Below, in pieces: positions 21,646 through 32,949 of a DNA stretch of 64,000 bases; within the stretch, counting starts at the first letter, position 1; every line of letters starts with the position of its first letter. The stretch lies in NCBI GenBank assembly GCA_030060845.1, contig CP094379.1:869601-933600 (forward strand), in the 5' to 3' direction. Source of the DNA: Candidatus Midichloria sp. (lineage in GTDB: Bacteria; Pseudomonadota; Alphaproteobacteria; Rickettsiales; Midichloriaceae). Under the pieces are notes generated by a model that saw nothing but the letters and a program-made list of their open reading frames with translations, ran no database searches and was not told the origin of the DNA. The position numbers and the translations under genes are program-made.

Positions 21646-22040
21646 CATTTTCACTTCATCTAGTAGTAGATCAGGAGGTGGGGTGCTATCCAGTATTATA
21701 TTACTAGTGGTAAAGCACATATCTAACGATAGGTGATGAATTAGACTTTATTTAGATTTTGTTTTTCTCCAGGGCAGTGCTTTTGATAGTGGAGATATAT
21801 AATACTCTCTATTTTTTATGTGTTGAAAACTATTACTGAAAAAATTGAAAAAAGGAATTGACCAGTTAAGGGATTTTGAGTATTATCTCTTTCACCACGA
21901 AGTAAAAAAATGCTTGGTGAGTAAAAAGTTCTTTTGAAATTGTAAATAAGTTATCAAAAAATTATTTAAACTTACTGCTAAAAATTTAATTAGCATAAAT
22001 GAAGCTGAAATAAGCAAAGTTTAGTTCTGTAAGTAAAATA
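21646..22040. other. Intergenic region upstream of the 23S rRNA gene
   Basis: About 400 bases without a recognisable gene. It must hold the rRNA promoter, but no convincing −35/−10 pair stands out. No tRNA genes and no 16S gene are present, in agreement with split rRNA loci. Confidence 0.5.
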
Positions 22041-24822
<2,782 letters not shown>

Positions 24823-24833
24823 GCTGGCTTTAT

Positions 24834-24865
24834 ATTGTATTACATTTACATTGTATTACATTTAC
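24834..24865 (+). repeat. Tandem 16-bp duplication in the 23S–5S spacer
   Basis: ATTGTATTACATTTAC occurs twice in tandem, followed by AT of a third copy. It lies in the spacer between the two rRNAs, outside the mature RNAs, and is probably a recent slippage product. Confidence 0.85.
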
Positions 24866-24938
24866 ATACTAAATTTTGTTTGTTTTAAAAGTTTTAGTTT
24901 AAAATTGATAACTTACTTACCTTAAGGAACCCCAATTT

Positions 24939-25062
24939 AAAGCTTGGTGGTTATAGAGGGGAGGTAACACCTGAATCCATTCCGAACTCAGAAGTGAAGG
25001 GCTCCATCGCCGATGGTACTATGTCTTAAGACATGGGAGAGTAGGATGTTGCCAAGCTTTAA
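24939..25062 (+). rRNA. rrf: 5S ribosomal RNA
   Basis: The sequence has the 5S core CACCTGAATCCATTCCGAAC near 24967 and TCGCCGATGGTACTATG, ending in GGGAGAGTAGGATGTTGCC. Terminal helix I pairs AAGCTTGG at the 5' end with CCAAGCTT at the 3' end. Spacing of about 115 bases after 23S fits a shared transcript. Confidence 0.95.
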
Positions 25063-25077
25063 AATTGTTTTTTTTAA
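25050..25077 (+). terminator. Terminator of the 23S–5S transcript
   Basis: The 3' strand of the 5S terminal helix (CCAAGCTT) is followed by AAAATTG and eight consecutive T, so helix I plus the U tract can act as an intrinsic terminator. Confidence 0.6.
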
Positions 25078-25078
25078 T

Positions 25079-25839
25079 TAGCCAAGTAAAAGTCTTTATC
25101 ATTTGAAAACTGTCACACTTTAAATGTGTTCACTGCCAATGGTACTAATACAGCACAGCCGGATAGCCCTATTGCTTTCTTTACTACACCTTTATTTTCA
25201 TACAAAGTATCCTTTATCTCAATTTAAGTTCTTTGGAACTAAAAATTCTAAACTACATGGTGCTAGAATTCATTATGCAACGAATCAGTTTCTTGAGATT
25301 TAGCAAAAAGCTCCTTAACGACAAAATCCTAACTTTAATTTATTCTAGCAAAAAAATAATATTGTGAAAAGTTTTTACATAATGCATTGAATTAGCATTA
25401 CATACTTTGAATTAATAGCAGAAATTGCTAAGTTCAAGGGCTTAACAAAGGCTGATTGCTAAGTTTTTAAACTCTTTTATTTAGCTTTTGTGGTTCTTTT
25501 AGAGTATAAAGTGTTGTAGCTTAGGAATGTCATAAACCCCTGGGGGGAAGTAAACAAAAAATTAGAATACTATAGCTAGAAAATGCCAAAATTTACTTCA
25601 GAGCAAGAACTTAAAGAAGCTGTGAACTTTGTAAAAAGAGTCTAGGAAAAAAGAAAATAACTGAAATTTAAGAACGAGCAGGTTTTTAGATTAAGAGGAG
25701 GAATTATAATTAGAAAAGCATATCTTTTAGGCGTATCTTTTAGAATTTTTTTAAAAAATCGTATGTCTGCTAATATGTTTCGCTCGTAAGTTTTGCCATA
25801 ATAAGAAAAGCAAAAGAGCTGCTATATCTGTTAGCTCTG
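25079..25839. other. Degraded stretch after the rRNA genes
   Basis: No intact gene. A plus-strand fragment at 25584–25646 reads MPKFTSEQELKEAVNFVKRV and then stops. Other short pieces are not recognisable. GC content stays low. No tRNA or structured RNA was noticed. Confidence 0.45.
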
Positions 25840-26030
25840 ACATTTTTAGAGAGATTAAAATAAACAGCAAACTGTGAATTCTCCATTTTGACTATTGAAT
25901 GCGGCTATTTTGTCATCAAGCTTTTTTTGCATAACATTAATTAAATATTATAATGCTCACCTAATAACTCTAGTACTGCATTAGTTGCAAGATTAGCATT
26001 AATATAGAGCCTTACCAAAGATTTTGTCAT
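25840..26030 (-). pseudogene. rsmE: Remnant of 16S rRNA m3U1498 methyltransferase RsmE
   Basis: On the reverse strand an ATG at 26030 opens MTKSLVRLYINANLATNAVL, then LLGEHYNI and a stop; after a frameshift VMQKKLDDKIAAFNSQNGEF follows. This fits the PUA-like N-terminus of RsmE (IRLYV...EQxHYLxxVLRxKxGD...LFNGxxGE). The SPOUT methylase domain is lost. It begins 9 bases after fzlA on the same strand, so it was the last gene of that operon. Confidence 0.55.
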
Positions 26031-26039
26031 AAGTATTTT

Positions 26040-26729
26040 TTAAAAATCAGGATTTTCATAATGAGAAGATTTGTGTAGCCCAGGTACTTCATCACTTAAA
26101 ATATCTCTAAACGAGGGTCTAGATTTTACTAAAGCATACCATGACTTCACTGCAACACTATATTCCCAAGGTACATCTCCCATATAATCTAAAACTGATA
26201 ATTGTGAAGCTGCAGAAAAATCAGCTAAGCCTACTTTTTCGCCAGTTATATAATCACCACCATTTTTCTTCAATAAAAAGTCTATATAATCTAGATGTAG
26301 TAATATATTTTTTTTTGCAGCTCTAATAGCTGAAGAATTTGGTGGCATTGAATTAAAATTAATTGAAGCATTTTTAATAACTTTTTCTTCAATTAAATAT
26401 TTAGTGACTTCATTATAGAACTTGATATCAAACCATTCTGTGATATTTCTTACATGGTATTGACTTTGATAGTCAAAAGGCAAAATAGCGTGCTCTAAAA
26501 AATTTTGTTCAATAAATTCAAATAAAGAGAAATTTCCATAGTACGCTTTACTATTTTCTTTATTTAAAAGTACTGGTGTGCTTCCACTTGGATTGAGACT
26601 TAAAAAGGATTTCTTGCGCTCCCAATATTTTTCTAAAACTAATTCAAATTGAACCCCTTTTTCTTTTAAAATAATTCTAATTTTTCTTGAAAAGGGGCAC
26701 AAAGAATAATGGTATAAAATCCAGCTCAT
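26040..26729 (-). CDS. fzlA: GST-fold FtsZ-binding protein FzlA
   Basis: A 229-residue glutathione S-transferase-fold protein. The thioredoxin-like N-domain has LYHYSLCPFSRKIRIILKEKG (about residues 4–23) and NPSGSTPVLL near 47; the all-helical C-domain has GEKVGLADFSAASQLSVLDYMGD near 162–184. The C-terminal tail, VPGLHKSSHYENPDF, matches the conserved tail of alphaproteobacterial FzlA (VPG...HYxDxDF), which is needed to bind FtsZ and control constriction in Caulobacter. The start ATG overlaps the ispH stop by 4 bases. A generic GST is the alternative, but the tail favours FzlA. Confidence 0.8.
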   Translation of the reverse strand: MSWILYHYSLCPFSRKIRIILKEKGVQFELVLEKYWERKKSFLSLNPSGSTPVLLNKENSKAYYGNFSLFEFIEQNFLEHAILPFDYQSQYHVRNITEWFDIKFYNEVTKYLIEEKVIKNASINFNSMPPNSSAIRAAKKNILLHLDYIDFLLKKNGGDYITGEKVGLADFSAASQLSVLDYMGDVPWEYSVAVKSWYALVKSRPSFRDILSDEVPGLHKSSHYENPDF

Positions 26730-27676
26730 AGATTTTCTAATTCTCTTGGAATTTTAAATTTTAAATTTTCAACTACGCCATTCATTTCTTCTATCACAGT
26801 TTGATAGTATGTACTAAGCAAATCTAAAACTTGTTTTAATAAAATTTCTGGAGCTGAAGCGCCAGCTGTGATTCCTATCACCTGTTTATCTTTAAACCAA
26901 TCTAAATTTATTTGTGTTTCATCAGCAATTAAATAAGATGTAACCCCCTGAGATGCACCTAAATCTCTTAATCTATTTGAATTAGAACTATTTGTTGCTC
27001 CAATAACCAATAAGACATCAATATATTTTGTCAGTTCTCTAATGGCATCTTGCCTATTTTGAGTTGCATAACAAATATCTTTTAAAGCAGGACCGTCTAT
27101 ATCTGCATATCTTTTATACAAAGTGTTAACTAAATTTTTAGTGTCATCTATGCTAAGCGTAGTTTGAGTTACATATGCCAATTTTTCGTCAGACTTAAAA
27201 GGAAGATTTTCTATTTGCTCTAAATTCTCTACTAATACAACTTGGTCTGCTGCAACTCTACCGCTAGTGCCCTCAATCTCTGGATGATTTTTATGTCCTA
27301 TTAACACTAGCTTTCTGCCTTCTGCCACATACTTTTGTGCTTCATTATGCACTTTTTTTACCAATGGACAAGTTGCATCTAATATGTAAAGTCCCTTGTA
27401 TCTTGCATCCTCTTCAACTTTTTTAGAGACACCATGAGCAGAAAAGATCACCACCGCACCATCTGGAATTGAATCTATATCATCAATAAAGACTACCCCT
27501 TTATCCTTCAAAAAATTGACAACATATTTGTTATGTACGATTTCGTGCTTTATATATACAGGAGCTCCATATTTTCTTAGAGCGCATTCAACAATTTCTA
27601 TAGCTCTTTTAACTCCAGCACAAAAGCCTCGCGGACTTGCCAAAATAACTTTAATTTGTCGTTTTATCGGTGCCAT
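26726..27676 (-). CDS. ispH: 4-hydroxy-3-methylbut-2-enyl diphosphate reductase
   Basis: IspH/LytB makes IPP and DMAPP in the last step of the MEP isoprenoid pathway, using a [4Fe-4S] cluster. The three cluster cysteines are in PRGFCAGVKRA near residue 14, DATCPLVKKVH near 102 and the DICYATQNRQDA region near 200. The start was set at MAPIKRQIKV; a longer frame to 27727 exists but lies almost wholly within the PAP2 gene. It overlaps fzlA by 4 bases and the PAP2 gene by about 26, indicating one operon. The intact enzyme implies de novo isoprenoid synthesis. Confidence 0.95.
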   Translation of the reverse strand: MAPIKRQIKVILASPRGFCAGVKRAIEIVECALRKYGAPVYIKHEIVHNKYVVNFLKDKGVVFIDDIDSIPDGAVVIFSAHGVSKKVEEDARYKGLYILDATCPLVKKVHNEAQKYVAEGRKLVLIGHKNHPEIEGTSGRVAADQVVLVENLEQIENLPFKSDEKLAYVTQTTLSIDDTKNLVNTLYKRYADIDGPALKDICYATQNRQDAIRELTKYIDVLLVIGATNSSNSNRLRDLGASQGVTSYLIADETQINLDWFKDKQVIGITAGASAPEILLKQVLDLLSTYYQTVIEEMNGVVENLKFKIPRELENL

Positions 27677-28361
27677 TTTTTCGTGTACTTGGAAGTTTAA
27701 ATAATAGTGCCATGATGTAGGATACAATATAAACGAAAAAGCCAGAAAAAACTATATCACTTGCAAAATGTTTGCCAAATGACATACGACCTACTCCCAC
27801 TAATAATCCAAAAAAAGTTATATATAAAATAGCTTTTCTTCTCTTTTTTTGATTCTCAATTAAAAATGCTAATGAAAATAACATAAAGATTGCAGCAGCA
27901 TGGCCCGAAATAAAAGAGCAGTTCTTGCTACATTGATCACTTAAGGCAAAAGCAGGAGTAAATTTTTTGTGTCCCTTAAATTCCTTAATAGCTTCAGGCC
28001 TAGCACGACAGAAAATTTCATCTTTTATTGTATTAAGCAATAAGAGAGGGCCTATCAAAGTAGTGAGGACTATATAAATCACAGGAAGATAGTGCTTATA
28101 ATGAAATGATTTATTTTGGTTATATAGCCTTATAGAAAGAAAGAGTATAAAAGCCACAAACGAAGCTGGAACTATATAAATGGCGCCATAGTCTAATAAA
28201 AGCATTACTGGATTAAAATTCTCTAAATAATAACTCTGATTTTTAAAGCCAGTATTAGAATTATAAAAAAAAGAAGCTAGATATAAATCTACTTCAGGAA
28301 AATAAAAAAACACCCCTCCTAAAAAAAAGGAAAAAGCTACAACCAAGGAGAAGTGTTTCAT
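27651..28361 (-). CDS. PAP2-family membrane phosphatase
   Basis: A 236-residue membrane protein (about six helices) with the three phosphatase motifs of the PAP2 superfamily: KDEIFCRARP near 109, the SFISGH variant of PSGH near 147, and GRMSFGKHFASD near 194–205 with the catalytic His. Relatives dephosphorylate phosphatidic acid, undecaprenyl diphosphate or lipid A (LpxE), but the substrate cannot be told from sequence. The start was set at the internal ATG (MKHFSLVV), since the longer frame to 28415 would overlap rpsT by 41 bases. It is the first of a PAP2–ispH–fzlA operon. Confidence 0.88.
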   Translation of the reverse strand: MKHFSLVVAFSFFLGGVFFYFPEVDLYLASFFYNSNTGFKNQSYYLENFNPVMLLLDYGAIYIVPASFVAFILFLSIRLYNQNKSFHYKHYLPVIYIVLTTLIGPLLLLNTIKDEIFCRARPEAIKEFKGHKKFTPAFALSDQCSKNCSFISGHAAAIFMLFSLAFLIENQKKRRKAILYITFFGLLVGVGRMSFGKHFASDIVFSGFFVYIVSYIMALLFKLPSTRKNGTDKTTN

Positions 28362-28374
28362 GGTAAGCAAAGAT

Positions 28375-28650
28375 TTATGCAGTCTTAACTTCGAGAGATT
28401 TAACTTTTTTAGCAAGTTTACTAACTTTTCTAGCGGCGGTATTTAACTTTAAAACACCTTTGGTAACACTCTTCATTATTTCTGACTCAGCCACTCTAAG
28501 AGATTGAACTGCATTCTCAAAATTGCCACTGTTTACTGCAATGCTAACTTTGTTTGAGAAAGTTTTAACCCTGCTCTTAATGGAAGAATTTCTTGCAGCT
28601 CTTGCAACTGATTGCTTGTGAGCTTTTAGAGCTGATTTATGATTTGCCAT
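28375..28650 (-). CDS. rpsT: 30S ribosomal protein S20
   Basis: S20 (91 residues) binds the 5' domain of 16S rRNA. It is lysine- and alanine-rich and all-helical, starting MANHKSALKAHKQS, with RNSSIKSRVKTFSNKV near 21–36 and GVLKLNTAARKVSKLAKKV near 66–83, both typical. Length is normal. It lies 13 bases upstream of the preferred start of the PAP2 gene on the same strand. Confidence 0.96.
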   Translation of the reverse strand: MANHKSALKAHKQSVARAARNSSIKSRVKTFSNKVSIAVNSGNFENAVQSLRVAESEIMKSVTKGVLKLNTAARKVSKLAKKVKSLEVKTA

Positions 28651-28784
28651 ATTGTGAAAAAAACTAAAAAATTCATGGCATATGATATGTTTATTAATGA
28701 AATAGTCAAGCTAAATTATAAAATTCGAAATACTTTTCTAGGCACATTTTGTACACATTAAGCAGTAATATGATTTTACTTATA

Positions 28785-29393
28785 AACTGAAAAGCACGTA
28801 AAATCTAAGCCGATGGCTGTGCTTTTTATTTGATACTTAGTTTCAACCCAATCATTTGGTTTTCCAGTAAAGCTTTTAATACCGTTATTCTCTATCAATT
28901 GTTGTATATAAAGAGCATAATCTTGATGATCAGTTGCAATAATTTGTTTCTTAATAAATTTATAAACTCCACAGAGATTAACCTGCGCTTATAGTGTTTC
29001 TTTTTAGGTCAAGGATCTGGAAATAACACATATATTGTTGTAAAAGTATTGTAAGATATTCTGACAGATTTCTTGCGTCGCCATTAAACAACATAACTTT
29101 ACACTATGTTGTTTAATGGCTTTTAAAACATTTGCTGTGCCGTTTAAATATATTTCACAACCAATAAATAATGTTGCTGGCTCTAGTATAGCTCGCTTAA
29201 TAAAATGGGAACCATTACTAAATCCTATTTCTAGTTTTGCTTTTTTATAAGTACAAGATGAGATATATTCGTCAACATTCTGAGAATTTAAAGAAAAAGC
29301 CTCTAAATTAGAGCTAAGTAATTCTTTCTTTGTAGTATACTTCAGACGGCTCCTTTTTACGAAAGAAGGTAAATACTTTGGCTTATCACTCAT
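28785..29393 (-). pseudogene. trmB: tRNA (guanine-N7) methyltransferase, frameshifted
   Basis: The first 129 residues (29393–29004) contain LEIGFSNGSHFI, a variant of the SAM motif EIGFGxGxH, and FIGCEIYLNGTANVLKAI. The frame is then lost. Shifting by one gives YVLFPDP, a TGA in place of the conserved Trp, then PKKKHYKRRLISVEFIN, the TrmB hallmark FPDPWPKxRHxKRR. A further fragment (QDYALYIQQLIENNG and GLDFTCFSVYK) reaches 28790. TrmB makes m7G46 in tRNA and is dispensable in many bacteria. It follows glyA with a 6-base gap. Confidence 0.85.
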
Positions 29394-29399
29394 ATAGAA

Positions 29400-30671
29400 T
29401 TAATATATAGGATATCTCTTGCACATATTGTTAACTTTTTGCTTAATTGTGATTTCTGCTAGATTCAAGTTTGCGTAGTCTGTTTTCATATAATGAACTA
29501 TTTCTGCTATCCAATCAGCTATTTCTATAAAATCTTCTTTTTGTAAGCCTCTGGTAGTACATGCTGCAGAGCCTAGCCTTATACCGGATGTAACTGTTGG
29601 TTTTTGAGTGTCAAAAGGGATACTATTTTTGTTGCAAGTTAACCCAGCTCTCTCAAGAGATTCTTCTAAATTTTTCCCAGTAATTCCTTGCTTTCTTAAA
29701 TCTACTATTAACAAATGGTTATCCGTACCATTGGTTACAATATCACATCCTCTTTGAAGTAAATTATCTGTTAAGATTTTGCAGTTATTAACAACATTTT
29801 TAATATAATTCTTATATTCTGGTTCTAATGCTTCACCCAAAGCTACAGCTTTTGCTGCAATAATGTGCATTAATGGTCCACCTTGTAATCCTGGAAAAAC
29901 TGCTGAGTTTATCAATTTAGCCATATCTTGATGATTAGTTAAAATCATCCCACCACGTGGCCCCCTTAAGGTTTTATGAGTGGTTGTTGTAACAACGTGG
30001 GCATATTTAATAGGGTTATCATAAATTCCTGCTGCAACTAAGCCCGCAATGTGAGCCATATCAACCATTAGCCAAGCTCCAACTTGATCAGCAATTTCTC
30101 TAAATTTGGCAAAGTCTGTTTGTCTTGGATATGCAGAGTAACCAGCTATAATTAACTTTGGCTTATATTTTAAAGCTAATTCTTTTGCTTGTTCGTAATC
30201 AAGTAAAAAATTCTCAGGATTTAAAGTGTAGTGCACAGCCTGAAACCACTTTCCAGATTGATTGACAGGCGATCCATGGGTTAAGTGCCCTCCACAATCC
30301 AACGAAAGGCTTAAAATTGTATTACCTGGCTTTAGTAAAGCAAAGAAAACGGCTTGATTAGCCTGAGATCCAGAGTGAGGTTGTACATTAGCAAATTGTA
30401 CATCAAAAAGAAGTTTGGCTCTCTCTATTGCAATATTCTCAATTTCATCGACATATTGACAACCACCATAGTATCTTTTCCCAGGATAGCCTTCTGCATA
30501 TTTGTTTGTCAAAATTGATCCTTGTGCTTCTAATACAGCTTTACTAACTATATTCTCAGAGGCAATAAGCTCCAATCCGTCTTGTTGTCTTTCTAATTCA
30601 TTTTTAATTTGTTGAAAAATAATAGGATCAGTATTGACTAAAGAATTAATGAAAAATGGTGATTTAGCTAT
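29400..30671 (-). CDS. glyA: Serine hydroxymethyltransferase with a non-standard start codon
   Basis: GlyA interconverts serine and glycine and charges tetrahydrofolate with a one-carbon unit, feeding thyX and fmt. Conserved features: [18 protein letters not shown], the [13 protein letters not shown] loop and the PLP lysine in [16 protein letters not shown]. No ATG, GTG or TTG exists at the proper N-terminus. The first usable TTG (30575) would cut off 32 conserved residues. The frame extends upstream through [19 protein letters not shown] to an ATA at 30669–30671, five bases after a good GAGGT Shine-Dalgarno, giving 423 residues, the normal length. Either ATA (or the ATT seven codons later) is used, or the start has been lost by mutation. 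Confidence 0.85.
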   Translation of the reverse strand: MAKSPFFINSLVNTDPIIFQQIKNELERQQDGLELIASENIVSKAVLEAQGSILTNKYAEGYPGKRYYGGCQYVDEIENIAIERAKLLFDVQFANVQPHSGSQANQAVFFALLKPGNTILSLSLDCGGHLTHGSPVNQSGKWFQAVHYTLNPENFLLDYEQAKELALKYKPKLIIAGYSAYPRQTDFAKFREIADQVGAWLMVDMAHIAGLVAAGIYDNPIKYAHVVTTTTHKTLRGPRGGMILTNHQDMAKLINSAVFPGLQGGPLMHIIAAKAVALGEALEPEYKNYIKNVVNNCKILTDNLLQRGCDIVTNGTDNHLLIVDLRKQGITGKNLEESLERAGLTCNKNSIPFDTQKPTVTSGIRLGSAACTTRGLQKEDFIEIADWIAEIVHYMKTDYANLNLAEITIKQKVNNMCKRYPIY

Positions 30672-30708
30672 ATGTCACCTCAAAAAAATAGAAAAGAACT
30701 CTTAAAAG

Positions 30709-30794
30709 TGGTACCCGCAGCCGGACTTGAACCGGCAAAAGATTGCTCTTCACGGATTTTAAGTCCGTTATGTCTACCATTTCATCATGCGGGC
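30709..30794 (-). tRNA. tRNA-Leu (anticodon TAA)
   Basis: An 86-base class II tRNA on the reverse strand. Acceptor stem GCCCGCA pairs with TGCGGGT, the anticodon stem ACGGA/TCCGT encloses CTTAAAA (anticodon TAA), and the T arm has GGTTCAAGTCC. The long variable arm is that of tRNA-Leu. Discriminator A and CCA are encoded. It lies 37 bases upstream of glyA on the same strand and may share its transcript. Confidence 0.95.
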
Positions 30795-30912
30795 AATTTC
30801 AATATTGCCTCATTATCAATAAATACATTAACATTTCAACACCTTTTTATTGGATGATTAGTTTTTTTCTGTAAAGTAACTAGTGCAATATAAAAATATA
30901 AGATGCGTGTAA

Positions 30913-31518
30913 ATGATAGGGAAATTAACTGGTGAAATTTGCTTAATAGATCCAGAGCAAATTATTATTGATGTGGCAGGGGTAGGATATGTACTTAACA
31001 TTGCCTCTTCAGCCTTAGCAAGTGTGCAAATTGGGCAAACCAAGTCTTTTTGGGTACATACGCAAGTAAAAGAGGAAAAAATAACTCTTTTTGGATTTAC
31101 CTTAAAAGAAGAAAAACAATTATTTGAAACACTTATTACAGTGCAAGGAGTTGGAGGCAAAGTAGCTTTAGCCATTTTAAGTTCAATGACTCTTACCATG
31201 GTAACTGCTGCAATTATAGCGCAAGATATCAATGCCTTTAAAAGAGTGAATGGTGTCGGTCCTAAACTTGCTGCCAGAATAGTTAATGAATTGAAAGACA
31301 AAAAAGCTTTAATGGCTAACACATGCTCATTTGTCAATGCTACTGCTTCACTTGAGGGTAATCAAAGTATGGCTCTAGACACTGCTTCAGTACTTGCTAA
31401 TTTAGGGTTTGTTAAGTCTGAGGCCTTTAAAATTGCTGCTGATATCTTAAAAAAAGATGAACAAATTAGTTTAGAAGATTTAATTAAAAAATCGTTGAGT
31501 CAGATTACAAAAGTGTAA
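30913..31518 (+). CDS. ruvA: Holliday junction branch migration protein RuvA
   Basis: RuvA (201 residues) binds Holliday junctions as a tetramer and loads RuvB. Domain I (MIGKLTGEICLIDPEQIIIDVAGVGYVLNI at the N-terminus), the helix-hairpin-helix domain II (LITVQGVGGKVALAIL near 76 and FKRVNGVGPKLAARIVNELKDK near 114) and the mobile C-terminal domain III are all intact. ruvB, normally next, is absent; degraded DNA follows instead, so ruvB must be elsewhere or lost. Confidence 0.95.
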   Translation: MIGKLTGEICLIDPEQIIIDVAGVGYVLNIASSALASVQIGQTKSFWVHTQVKEEKITLFGFTLKEEKQLFETLITVQGVGGKVALAILSSMTLTMVTAAIIAQDINAFKRVNGVGPKLAARIVNELKDKKALMANTCSFVNATASLEGNQSMALDTASVLANLGFVKSEAFKIAADILKKDEQISLEDLIKKSLSQITKV

Positions 31519-31569
31519 AGATGAGATTTTTAATATTATATTATAATATTTTTTAGTTATAATGTGCTG

Positions 31570-31905
31570 ACTAGTAGATTAATAAGCGATCCAGAAGTTG
31601 AGGATATTATCAAAAAATGTTTTAGCTTACATTTGAGGTTGCTGGGCTTGATAAATCTAATATAAAGATTACTCTCATTAAAGATAATAATATTAATAGT
31701 ATTTGTTTTAGATACTGGCAATATTTTTATTAACTTGGGACTAATTAGTGAAACTAAGCAACTATATGGAAATCATGGGAGTGCTAGCTCATGAAATTGC
31801 TCATATAACCTTAAATCATCCTAATAAGAGGGCAAAAGAAATGAGAGACGCAATCAAAAAAGCTACAGTAAATGTTAGCAACCATGTTGAACCAAGGAAG
31901 GATTG
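31570..31905 (+). pseudogene. Decayed M48-type metalloprotease (BepA/YfgC-like), truncated by an IS
   Basis: Fragments in shifting frames read LISDPEVEDIIKK, then EVAGLDKSNIKITLIKDNNIN, then DTGNIFIN and LGLISE, then NYMEIMGVLAHEIAHITLNH with the zinc-binding HEIAH at about 31793. This is the N-terminal catalytic region of M48 periplasmic proteases such as BepA, which degrade misassembled outer-membrane proteins. After KKATVNVSNH the frame enters the IS5-family sequence. Two thirds of the protein are missing. Confidence 0.7.
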
Positions 31906-32289
31906 TGATATACTATCATCTAAAAAGGAAAGAAATGTCAGATTGTCTATATCAAATATCAGAAGATCTATTTAACAAAGAGATGTTACCAATAATAGAA
32001 AAGCATACGACACCCATTTGAGTGAGGCCCTAAAAATTAGTCATTATAAGTTGTTTTTGTGTGGTGCTGAAGATACTAAGCATATCAGTATCCTGGAGGG
32101 GAGATTGCCCTAAAGAATATGGTCTCTGGCATACGAATATTAGCAGGTTTAAAAAACGTAATGAAGATGGTTTATTATGGCTGATTTTATACGCCTTAGA
32201 ACAGGAGAAGATATTGAAAATAGATATAGTGTTTATGGACTCAACTGCAATAAAAGTGCACTATCATGGAACTGGAGCGTTAGAAAAAG
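31886..32289 (+). mobile_element. IS5-family transposase fragment (copy B)
   Basis: Starts with the element end (GTTGAACCAAGGAAGGATTG) and continues into a degraded transposase: YQISEDLFNKEMLPIIEKH, then KEYGLWHTNISRFKKRNEDGL and IDIVFMDSTAIKVHYHGTGA, the first DDE Asp being in VFMDST. Two frameshifts or deletions interrupt it. It is followed directly by an opposed copy (C). Confidence 0.8.
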
Positions 32290-32795
32290 TTTTAATAAGA
32301 GATAAAGCAATAAATCTAAAGAAAGTATATGAAATTTATCAAATCGCATAGCTAATCTACAGTTTGTTTTAATCCTAGCAAATAAACTCTCTATTCTATA
32401 CCTCTCCATTTATAAATGGTCTTTATATCAAATCTAAAATTCACTCTTCTATTCCTTTTATTAGGTATCTCATGCTCAATGTCATTATCTTTAACCAGCT
32501 TCGTATTTTATCCGTACCATAAGCCTTTATTTCCATCTTTTTATATCAGCACAATTTAGCATCTCCATCATCTCATTTGTCATCTTACAATCAGAATGCG
32601 CTGCTCCTGTAATCTCACCATAATGACTAATTTTGGGGGCCTGCCTCCAAATGGGCTCGTATGCTTTCCTATTATTGGTAACATCTCTTTGTTAAATAGA
32701 TCTTCTGATATTTGATATAGACGATCTGACATTTCTTTCCTTTTTAGATGATAGTATATCACAATCCTTTCTTAGTTCAACCTAGTTGTTAACAC
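32290..32795 (-). mobile_element. IS5-family transposase fragment (copy C), opposed to copy B
   Basis: On the reverse strand it starts with GTTGAACTAAGAAAGGATTG at 32795, then encodes SDRLYQISEDLFNKEMLPII and TSPFGGRPPK, then (after an internal deletion) AYGTDKIRSWLKDNDIEHEI and NRRVNFRFDIKTIYKW. The terminal ~130 bases mirror copy B, so B and C form a large inverted structure. Not translatable as a whole. Confidence 0.8.
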
Positions 32796-32949
32796 TTCCT
32801 ATTACAAAAGTGGTAGATTTTTAGCAAAAATATAATATATAAAGTCAATTTTTAGTAAAAATTTAACAAAGTGATTTATTGAATGCATATTTGTTTAATT
32901 ATTTTAATTAAATGTATTTAATCTTTTGTAGATACATATAATCTTTGTC

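Noticed and set aside
28785..29393. TGA read as Trp (alternative genetic code) suggested by trmB
   Set aside because: Intact genes use TGG for Trp and some use TGA as stop (for example gpsA and secA); trmB also has a frameshift, so it is simple decay.
31748..31975. A small stand-alone HEIAH metalloprotease
   Set aside because: Upstream frames continue the M48 domain and the downstream half is IS sequence; it is a fragment.
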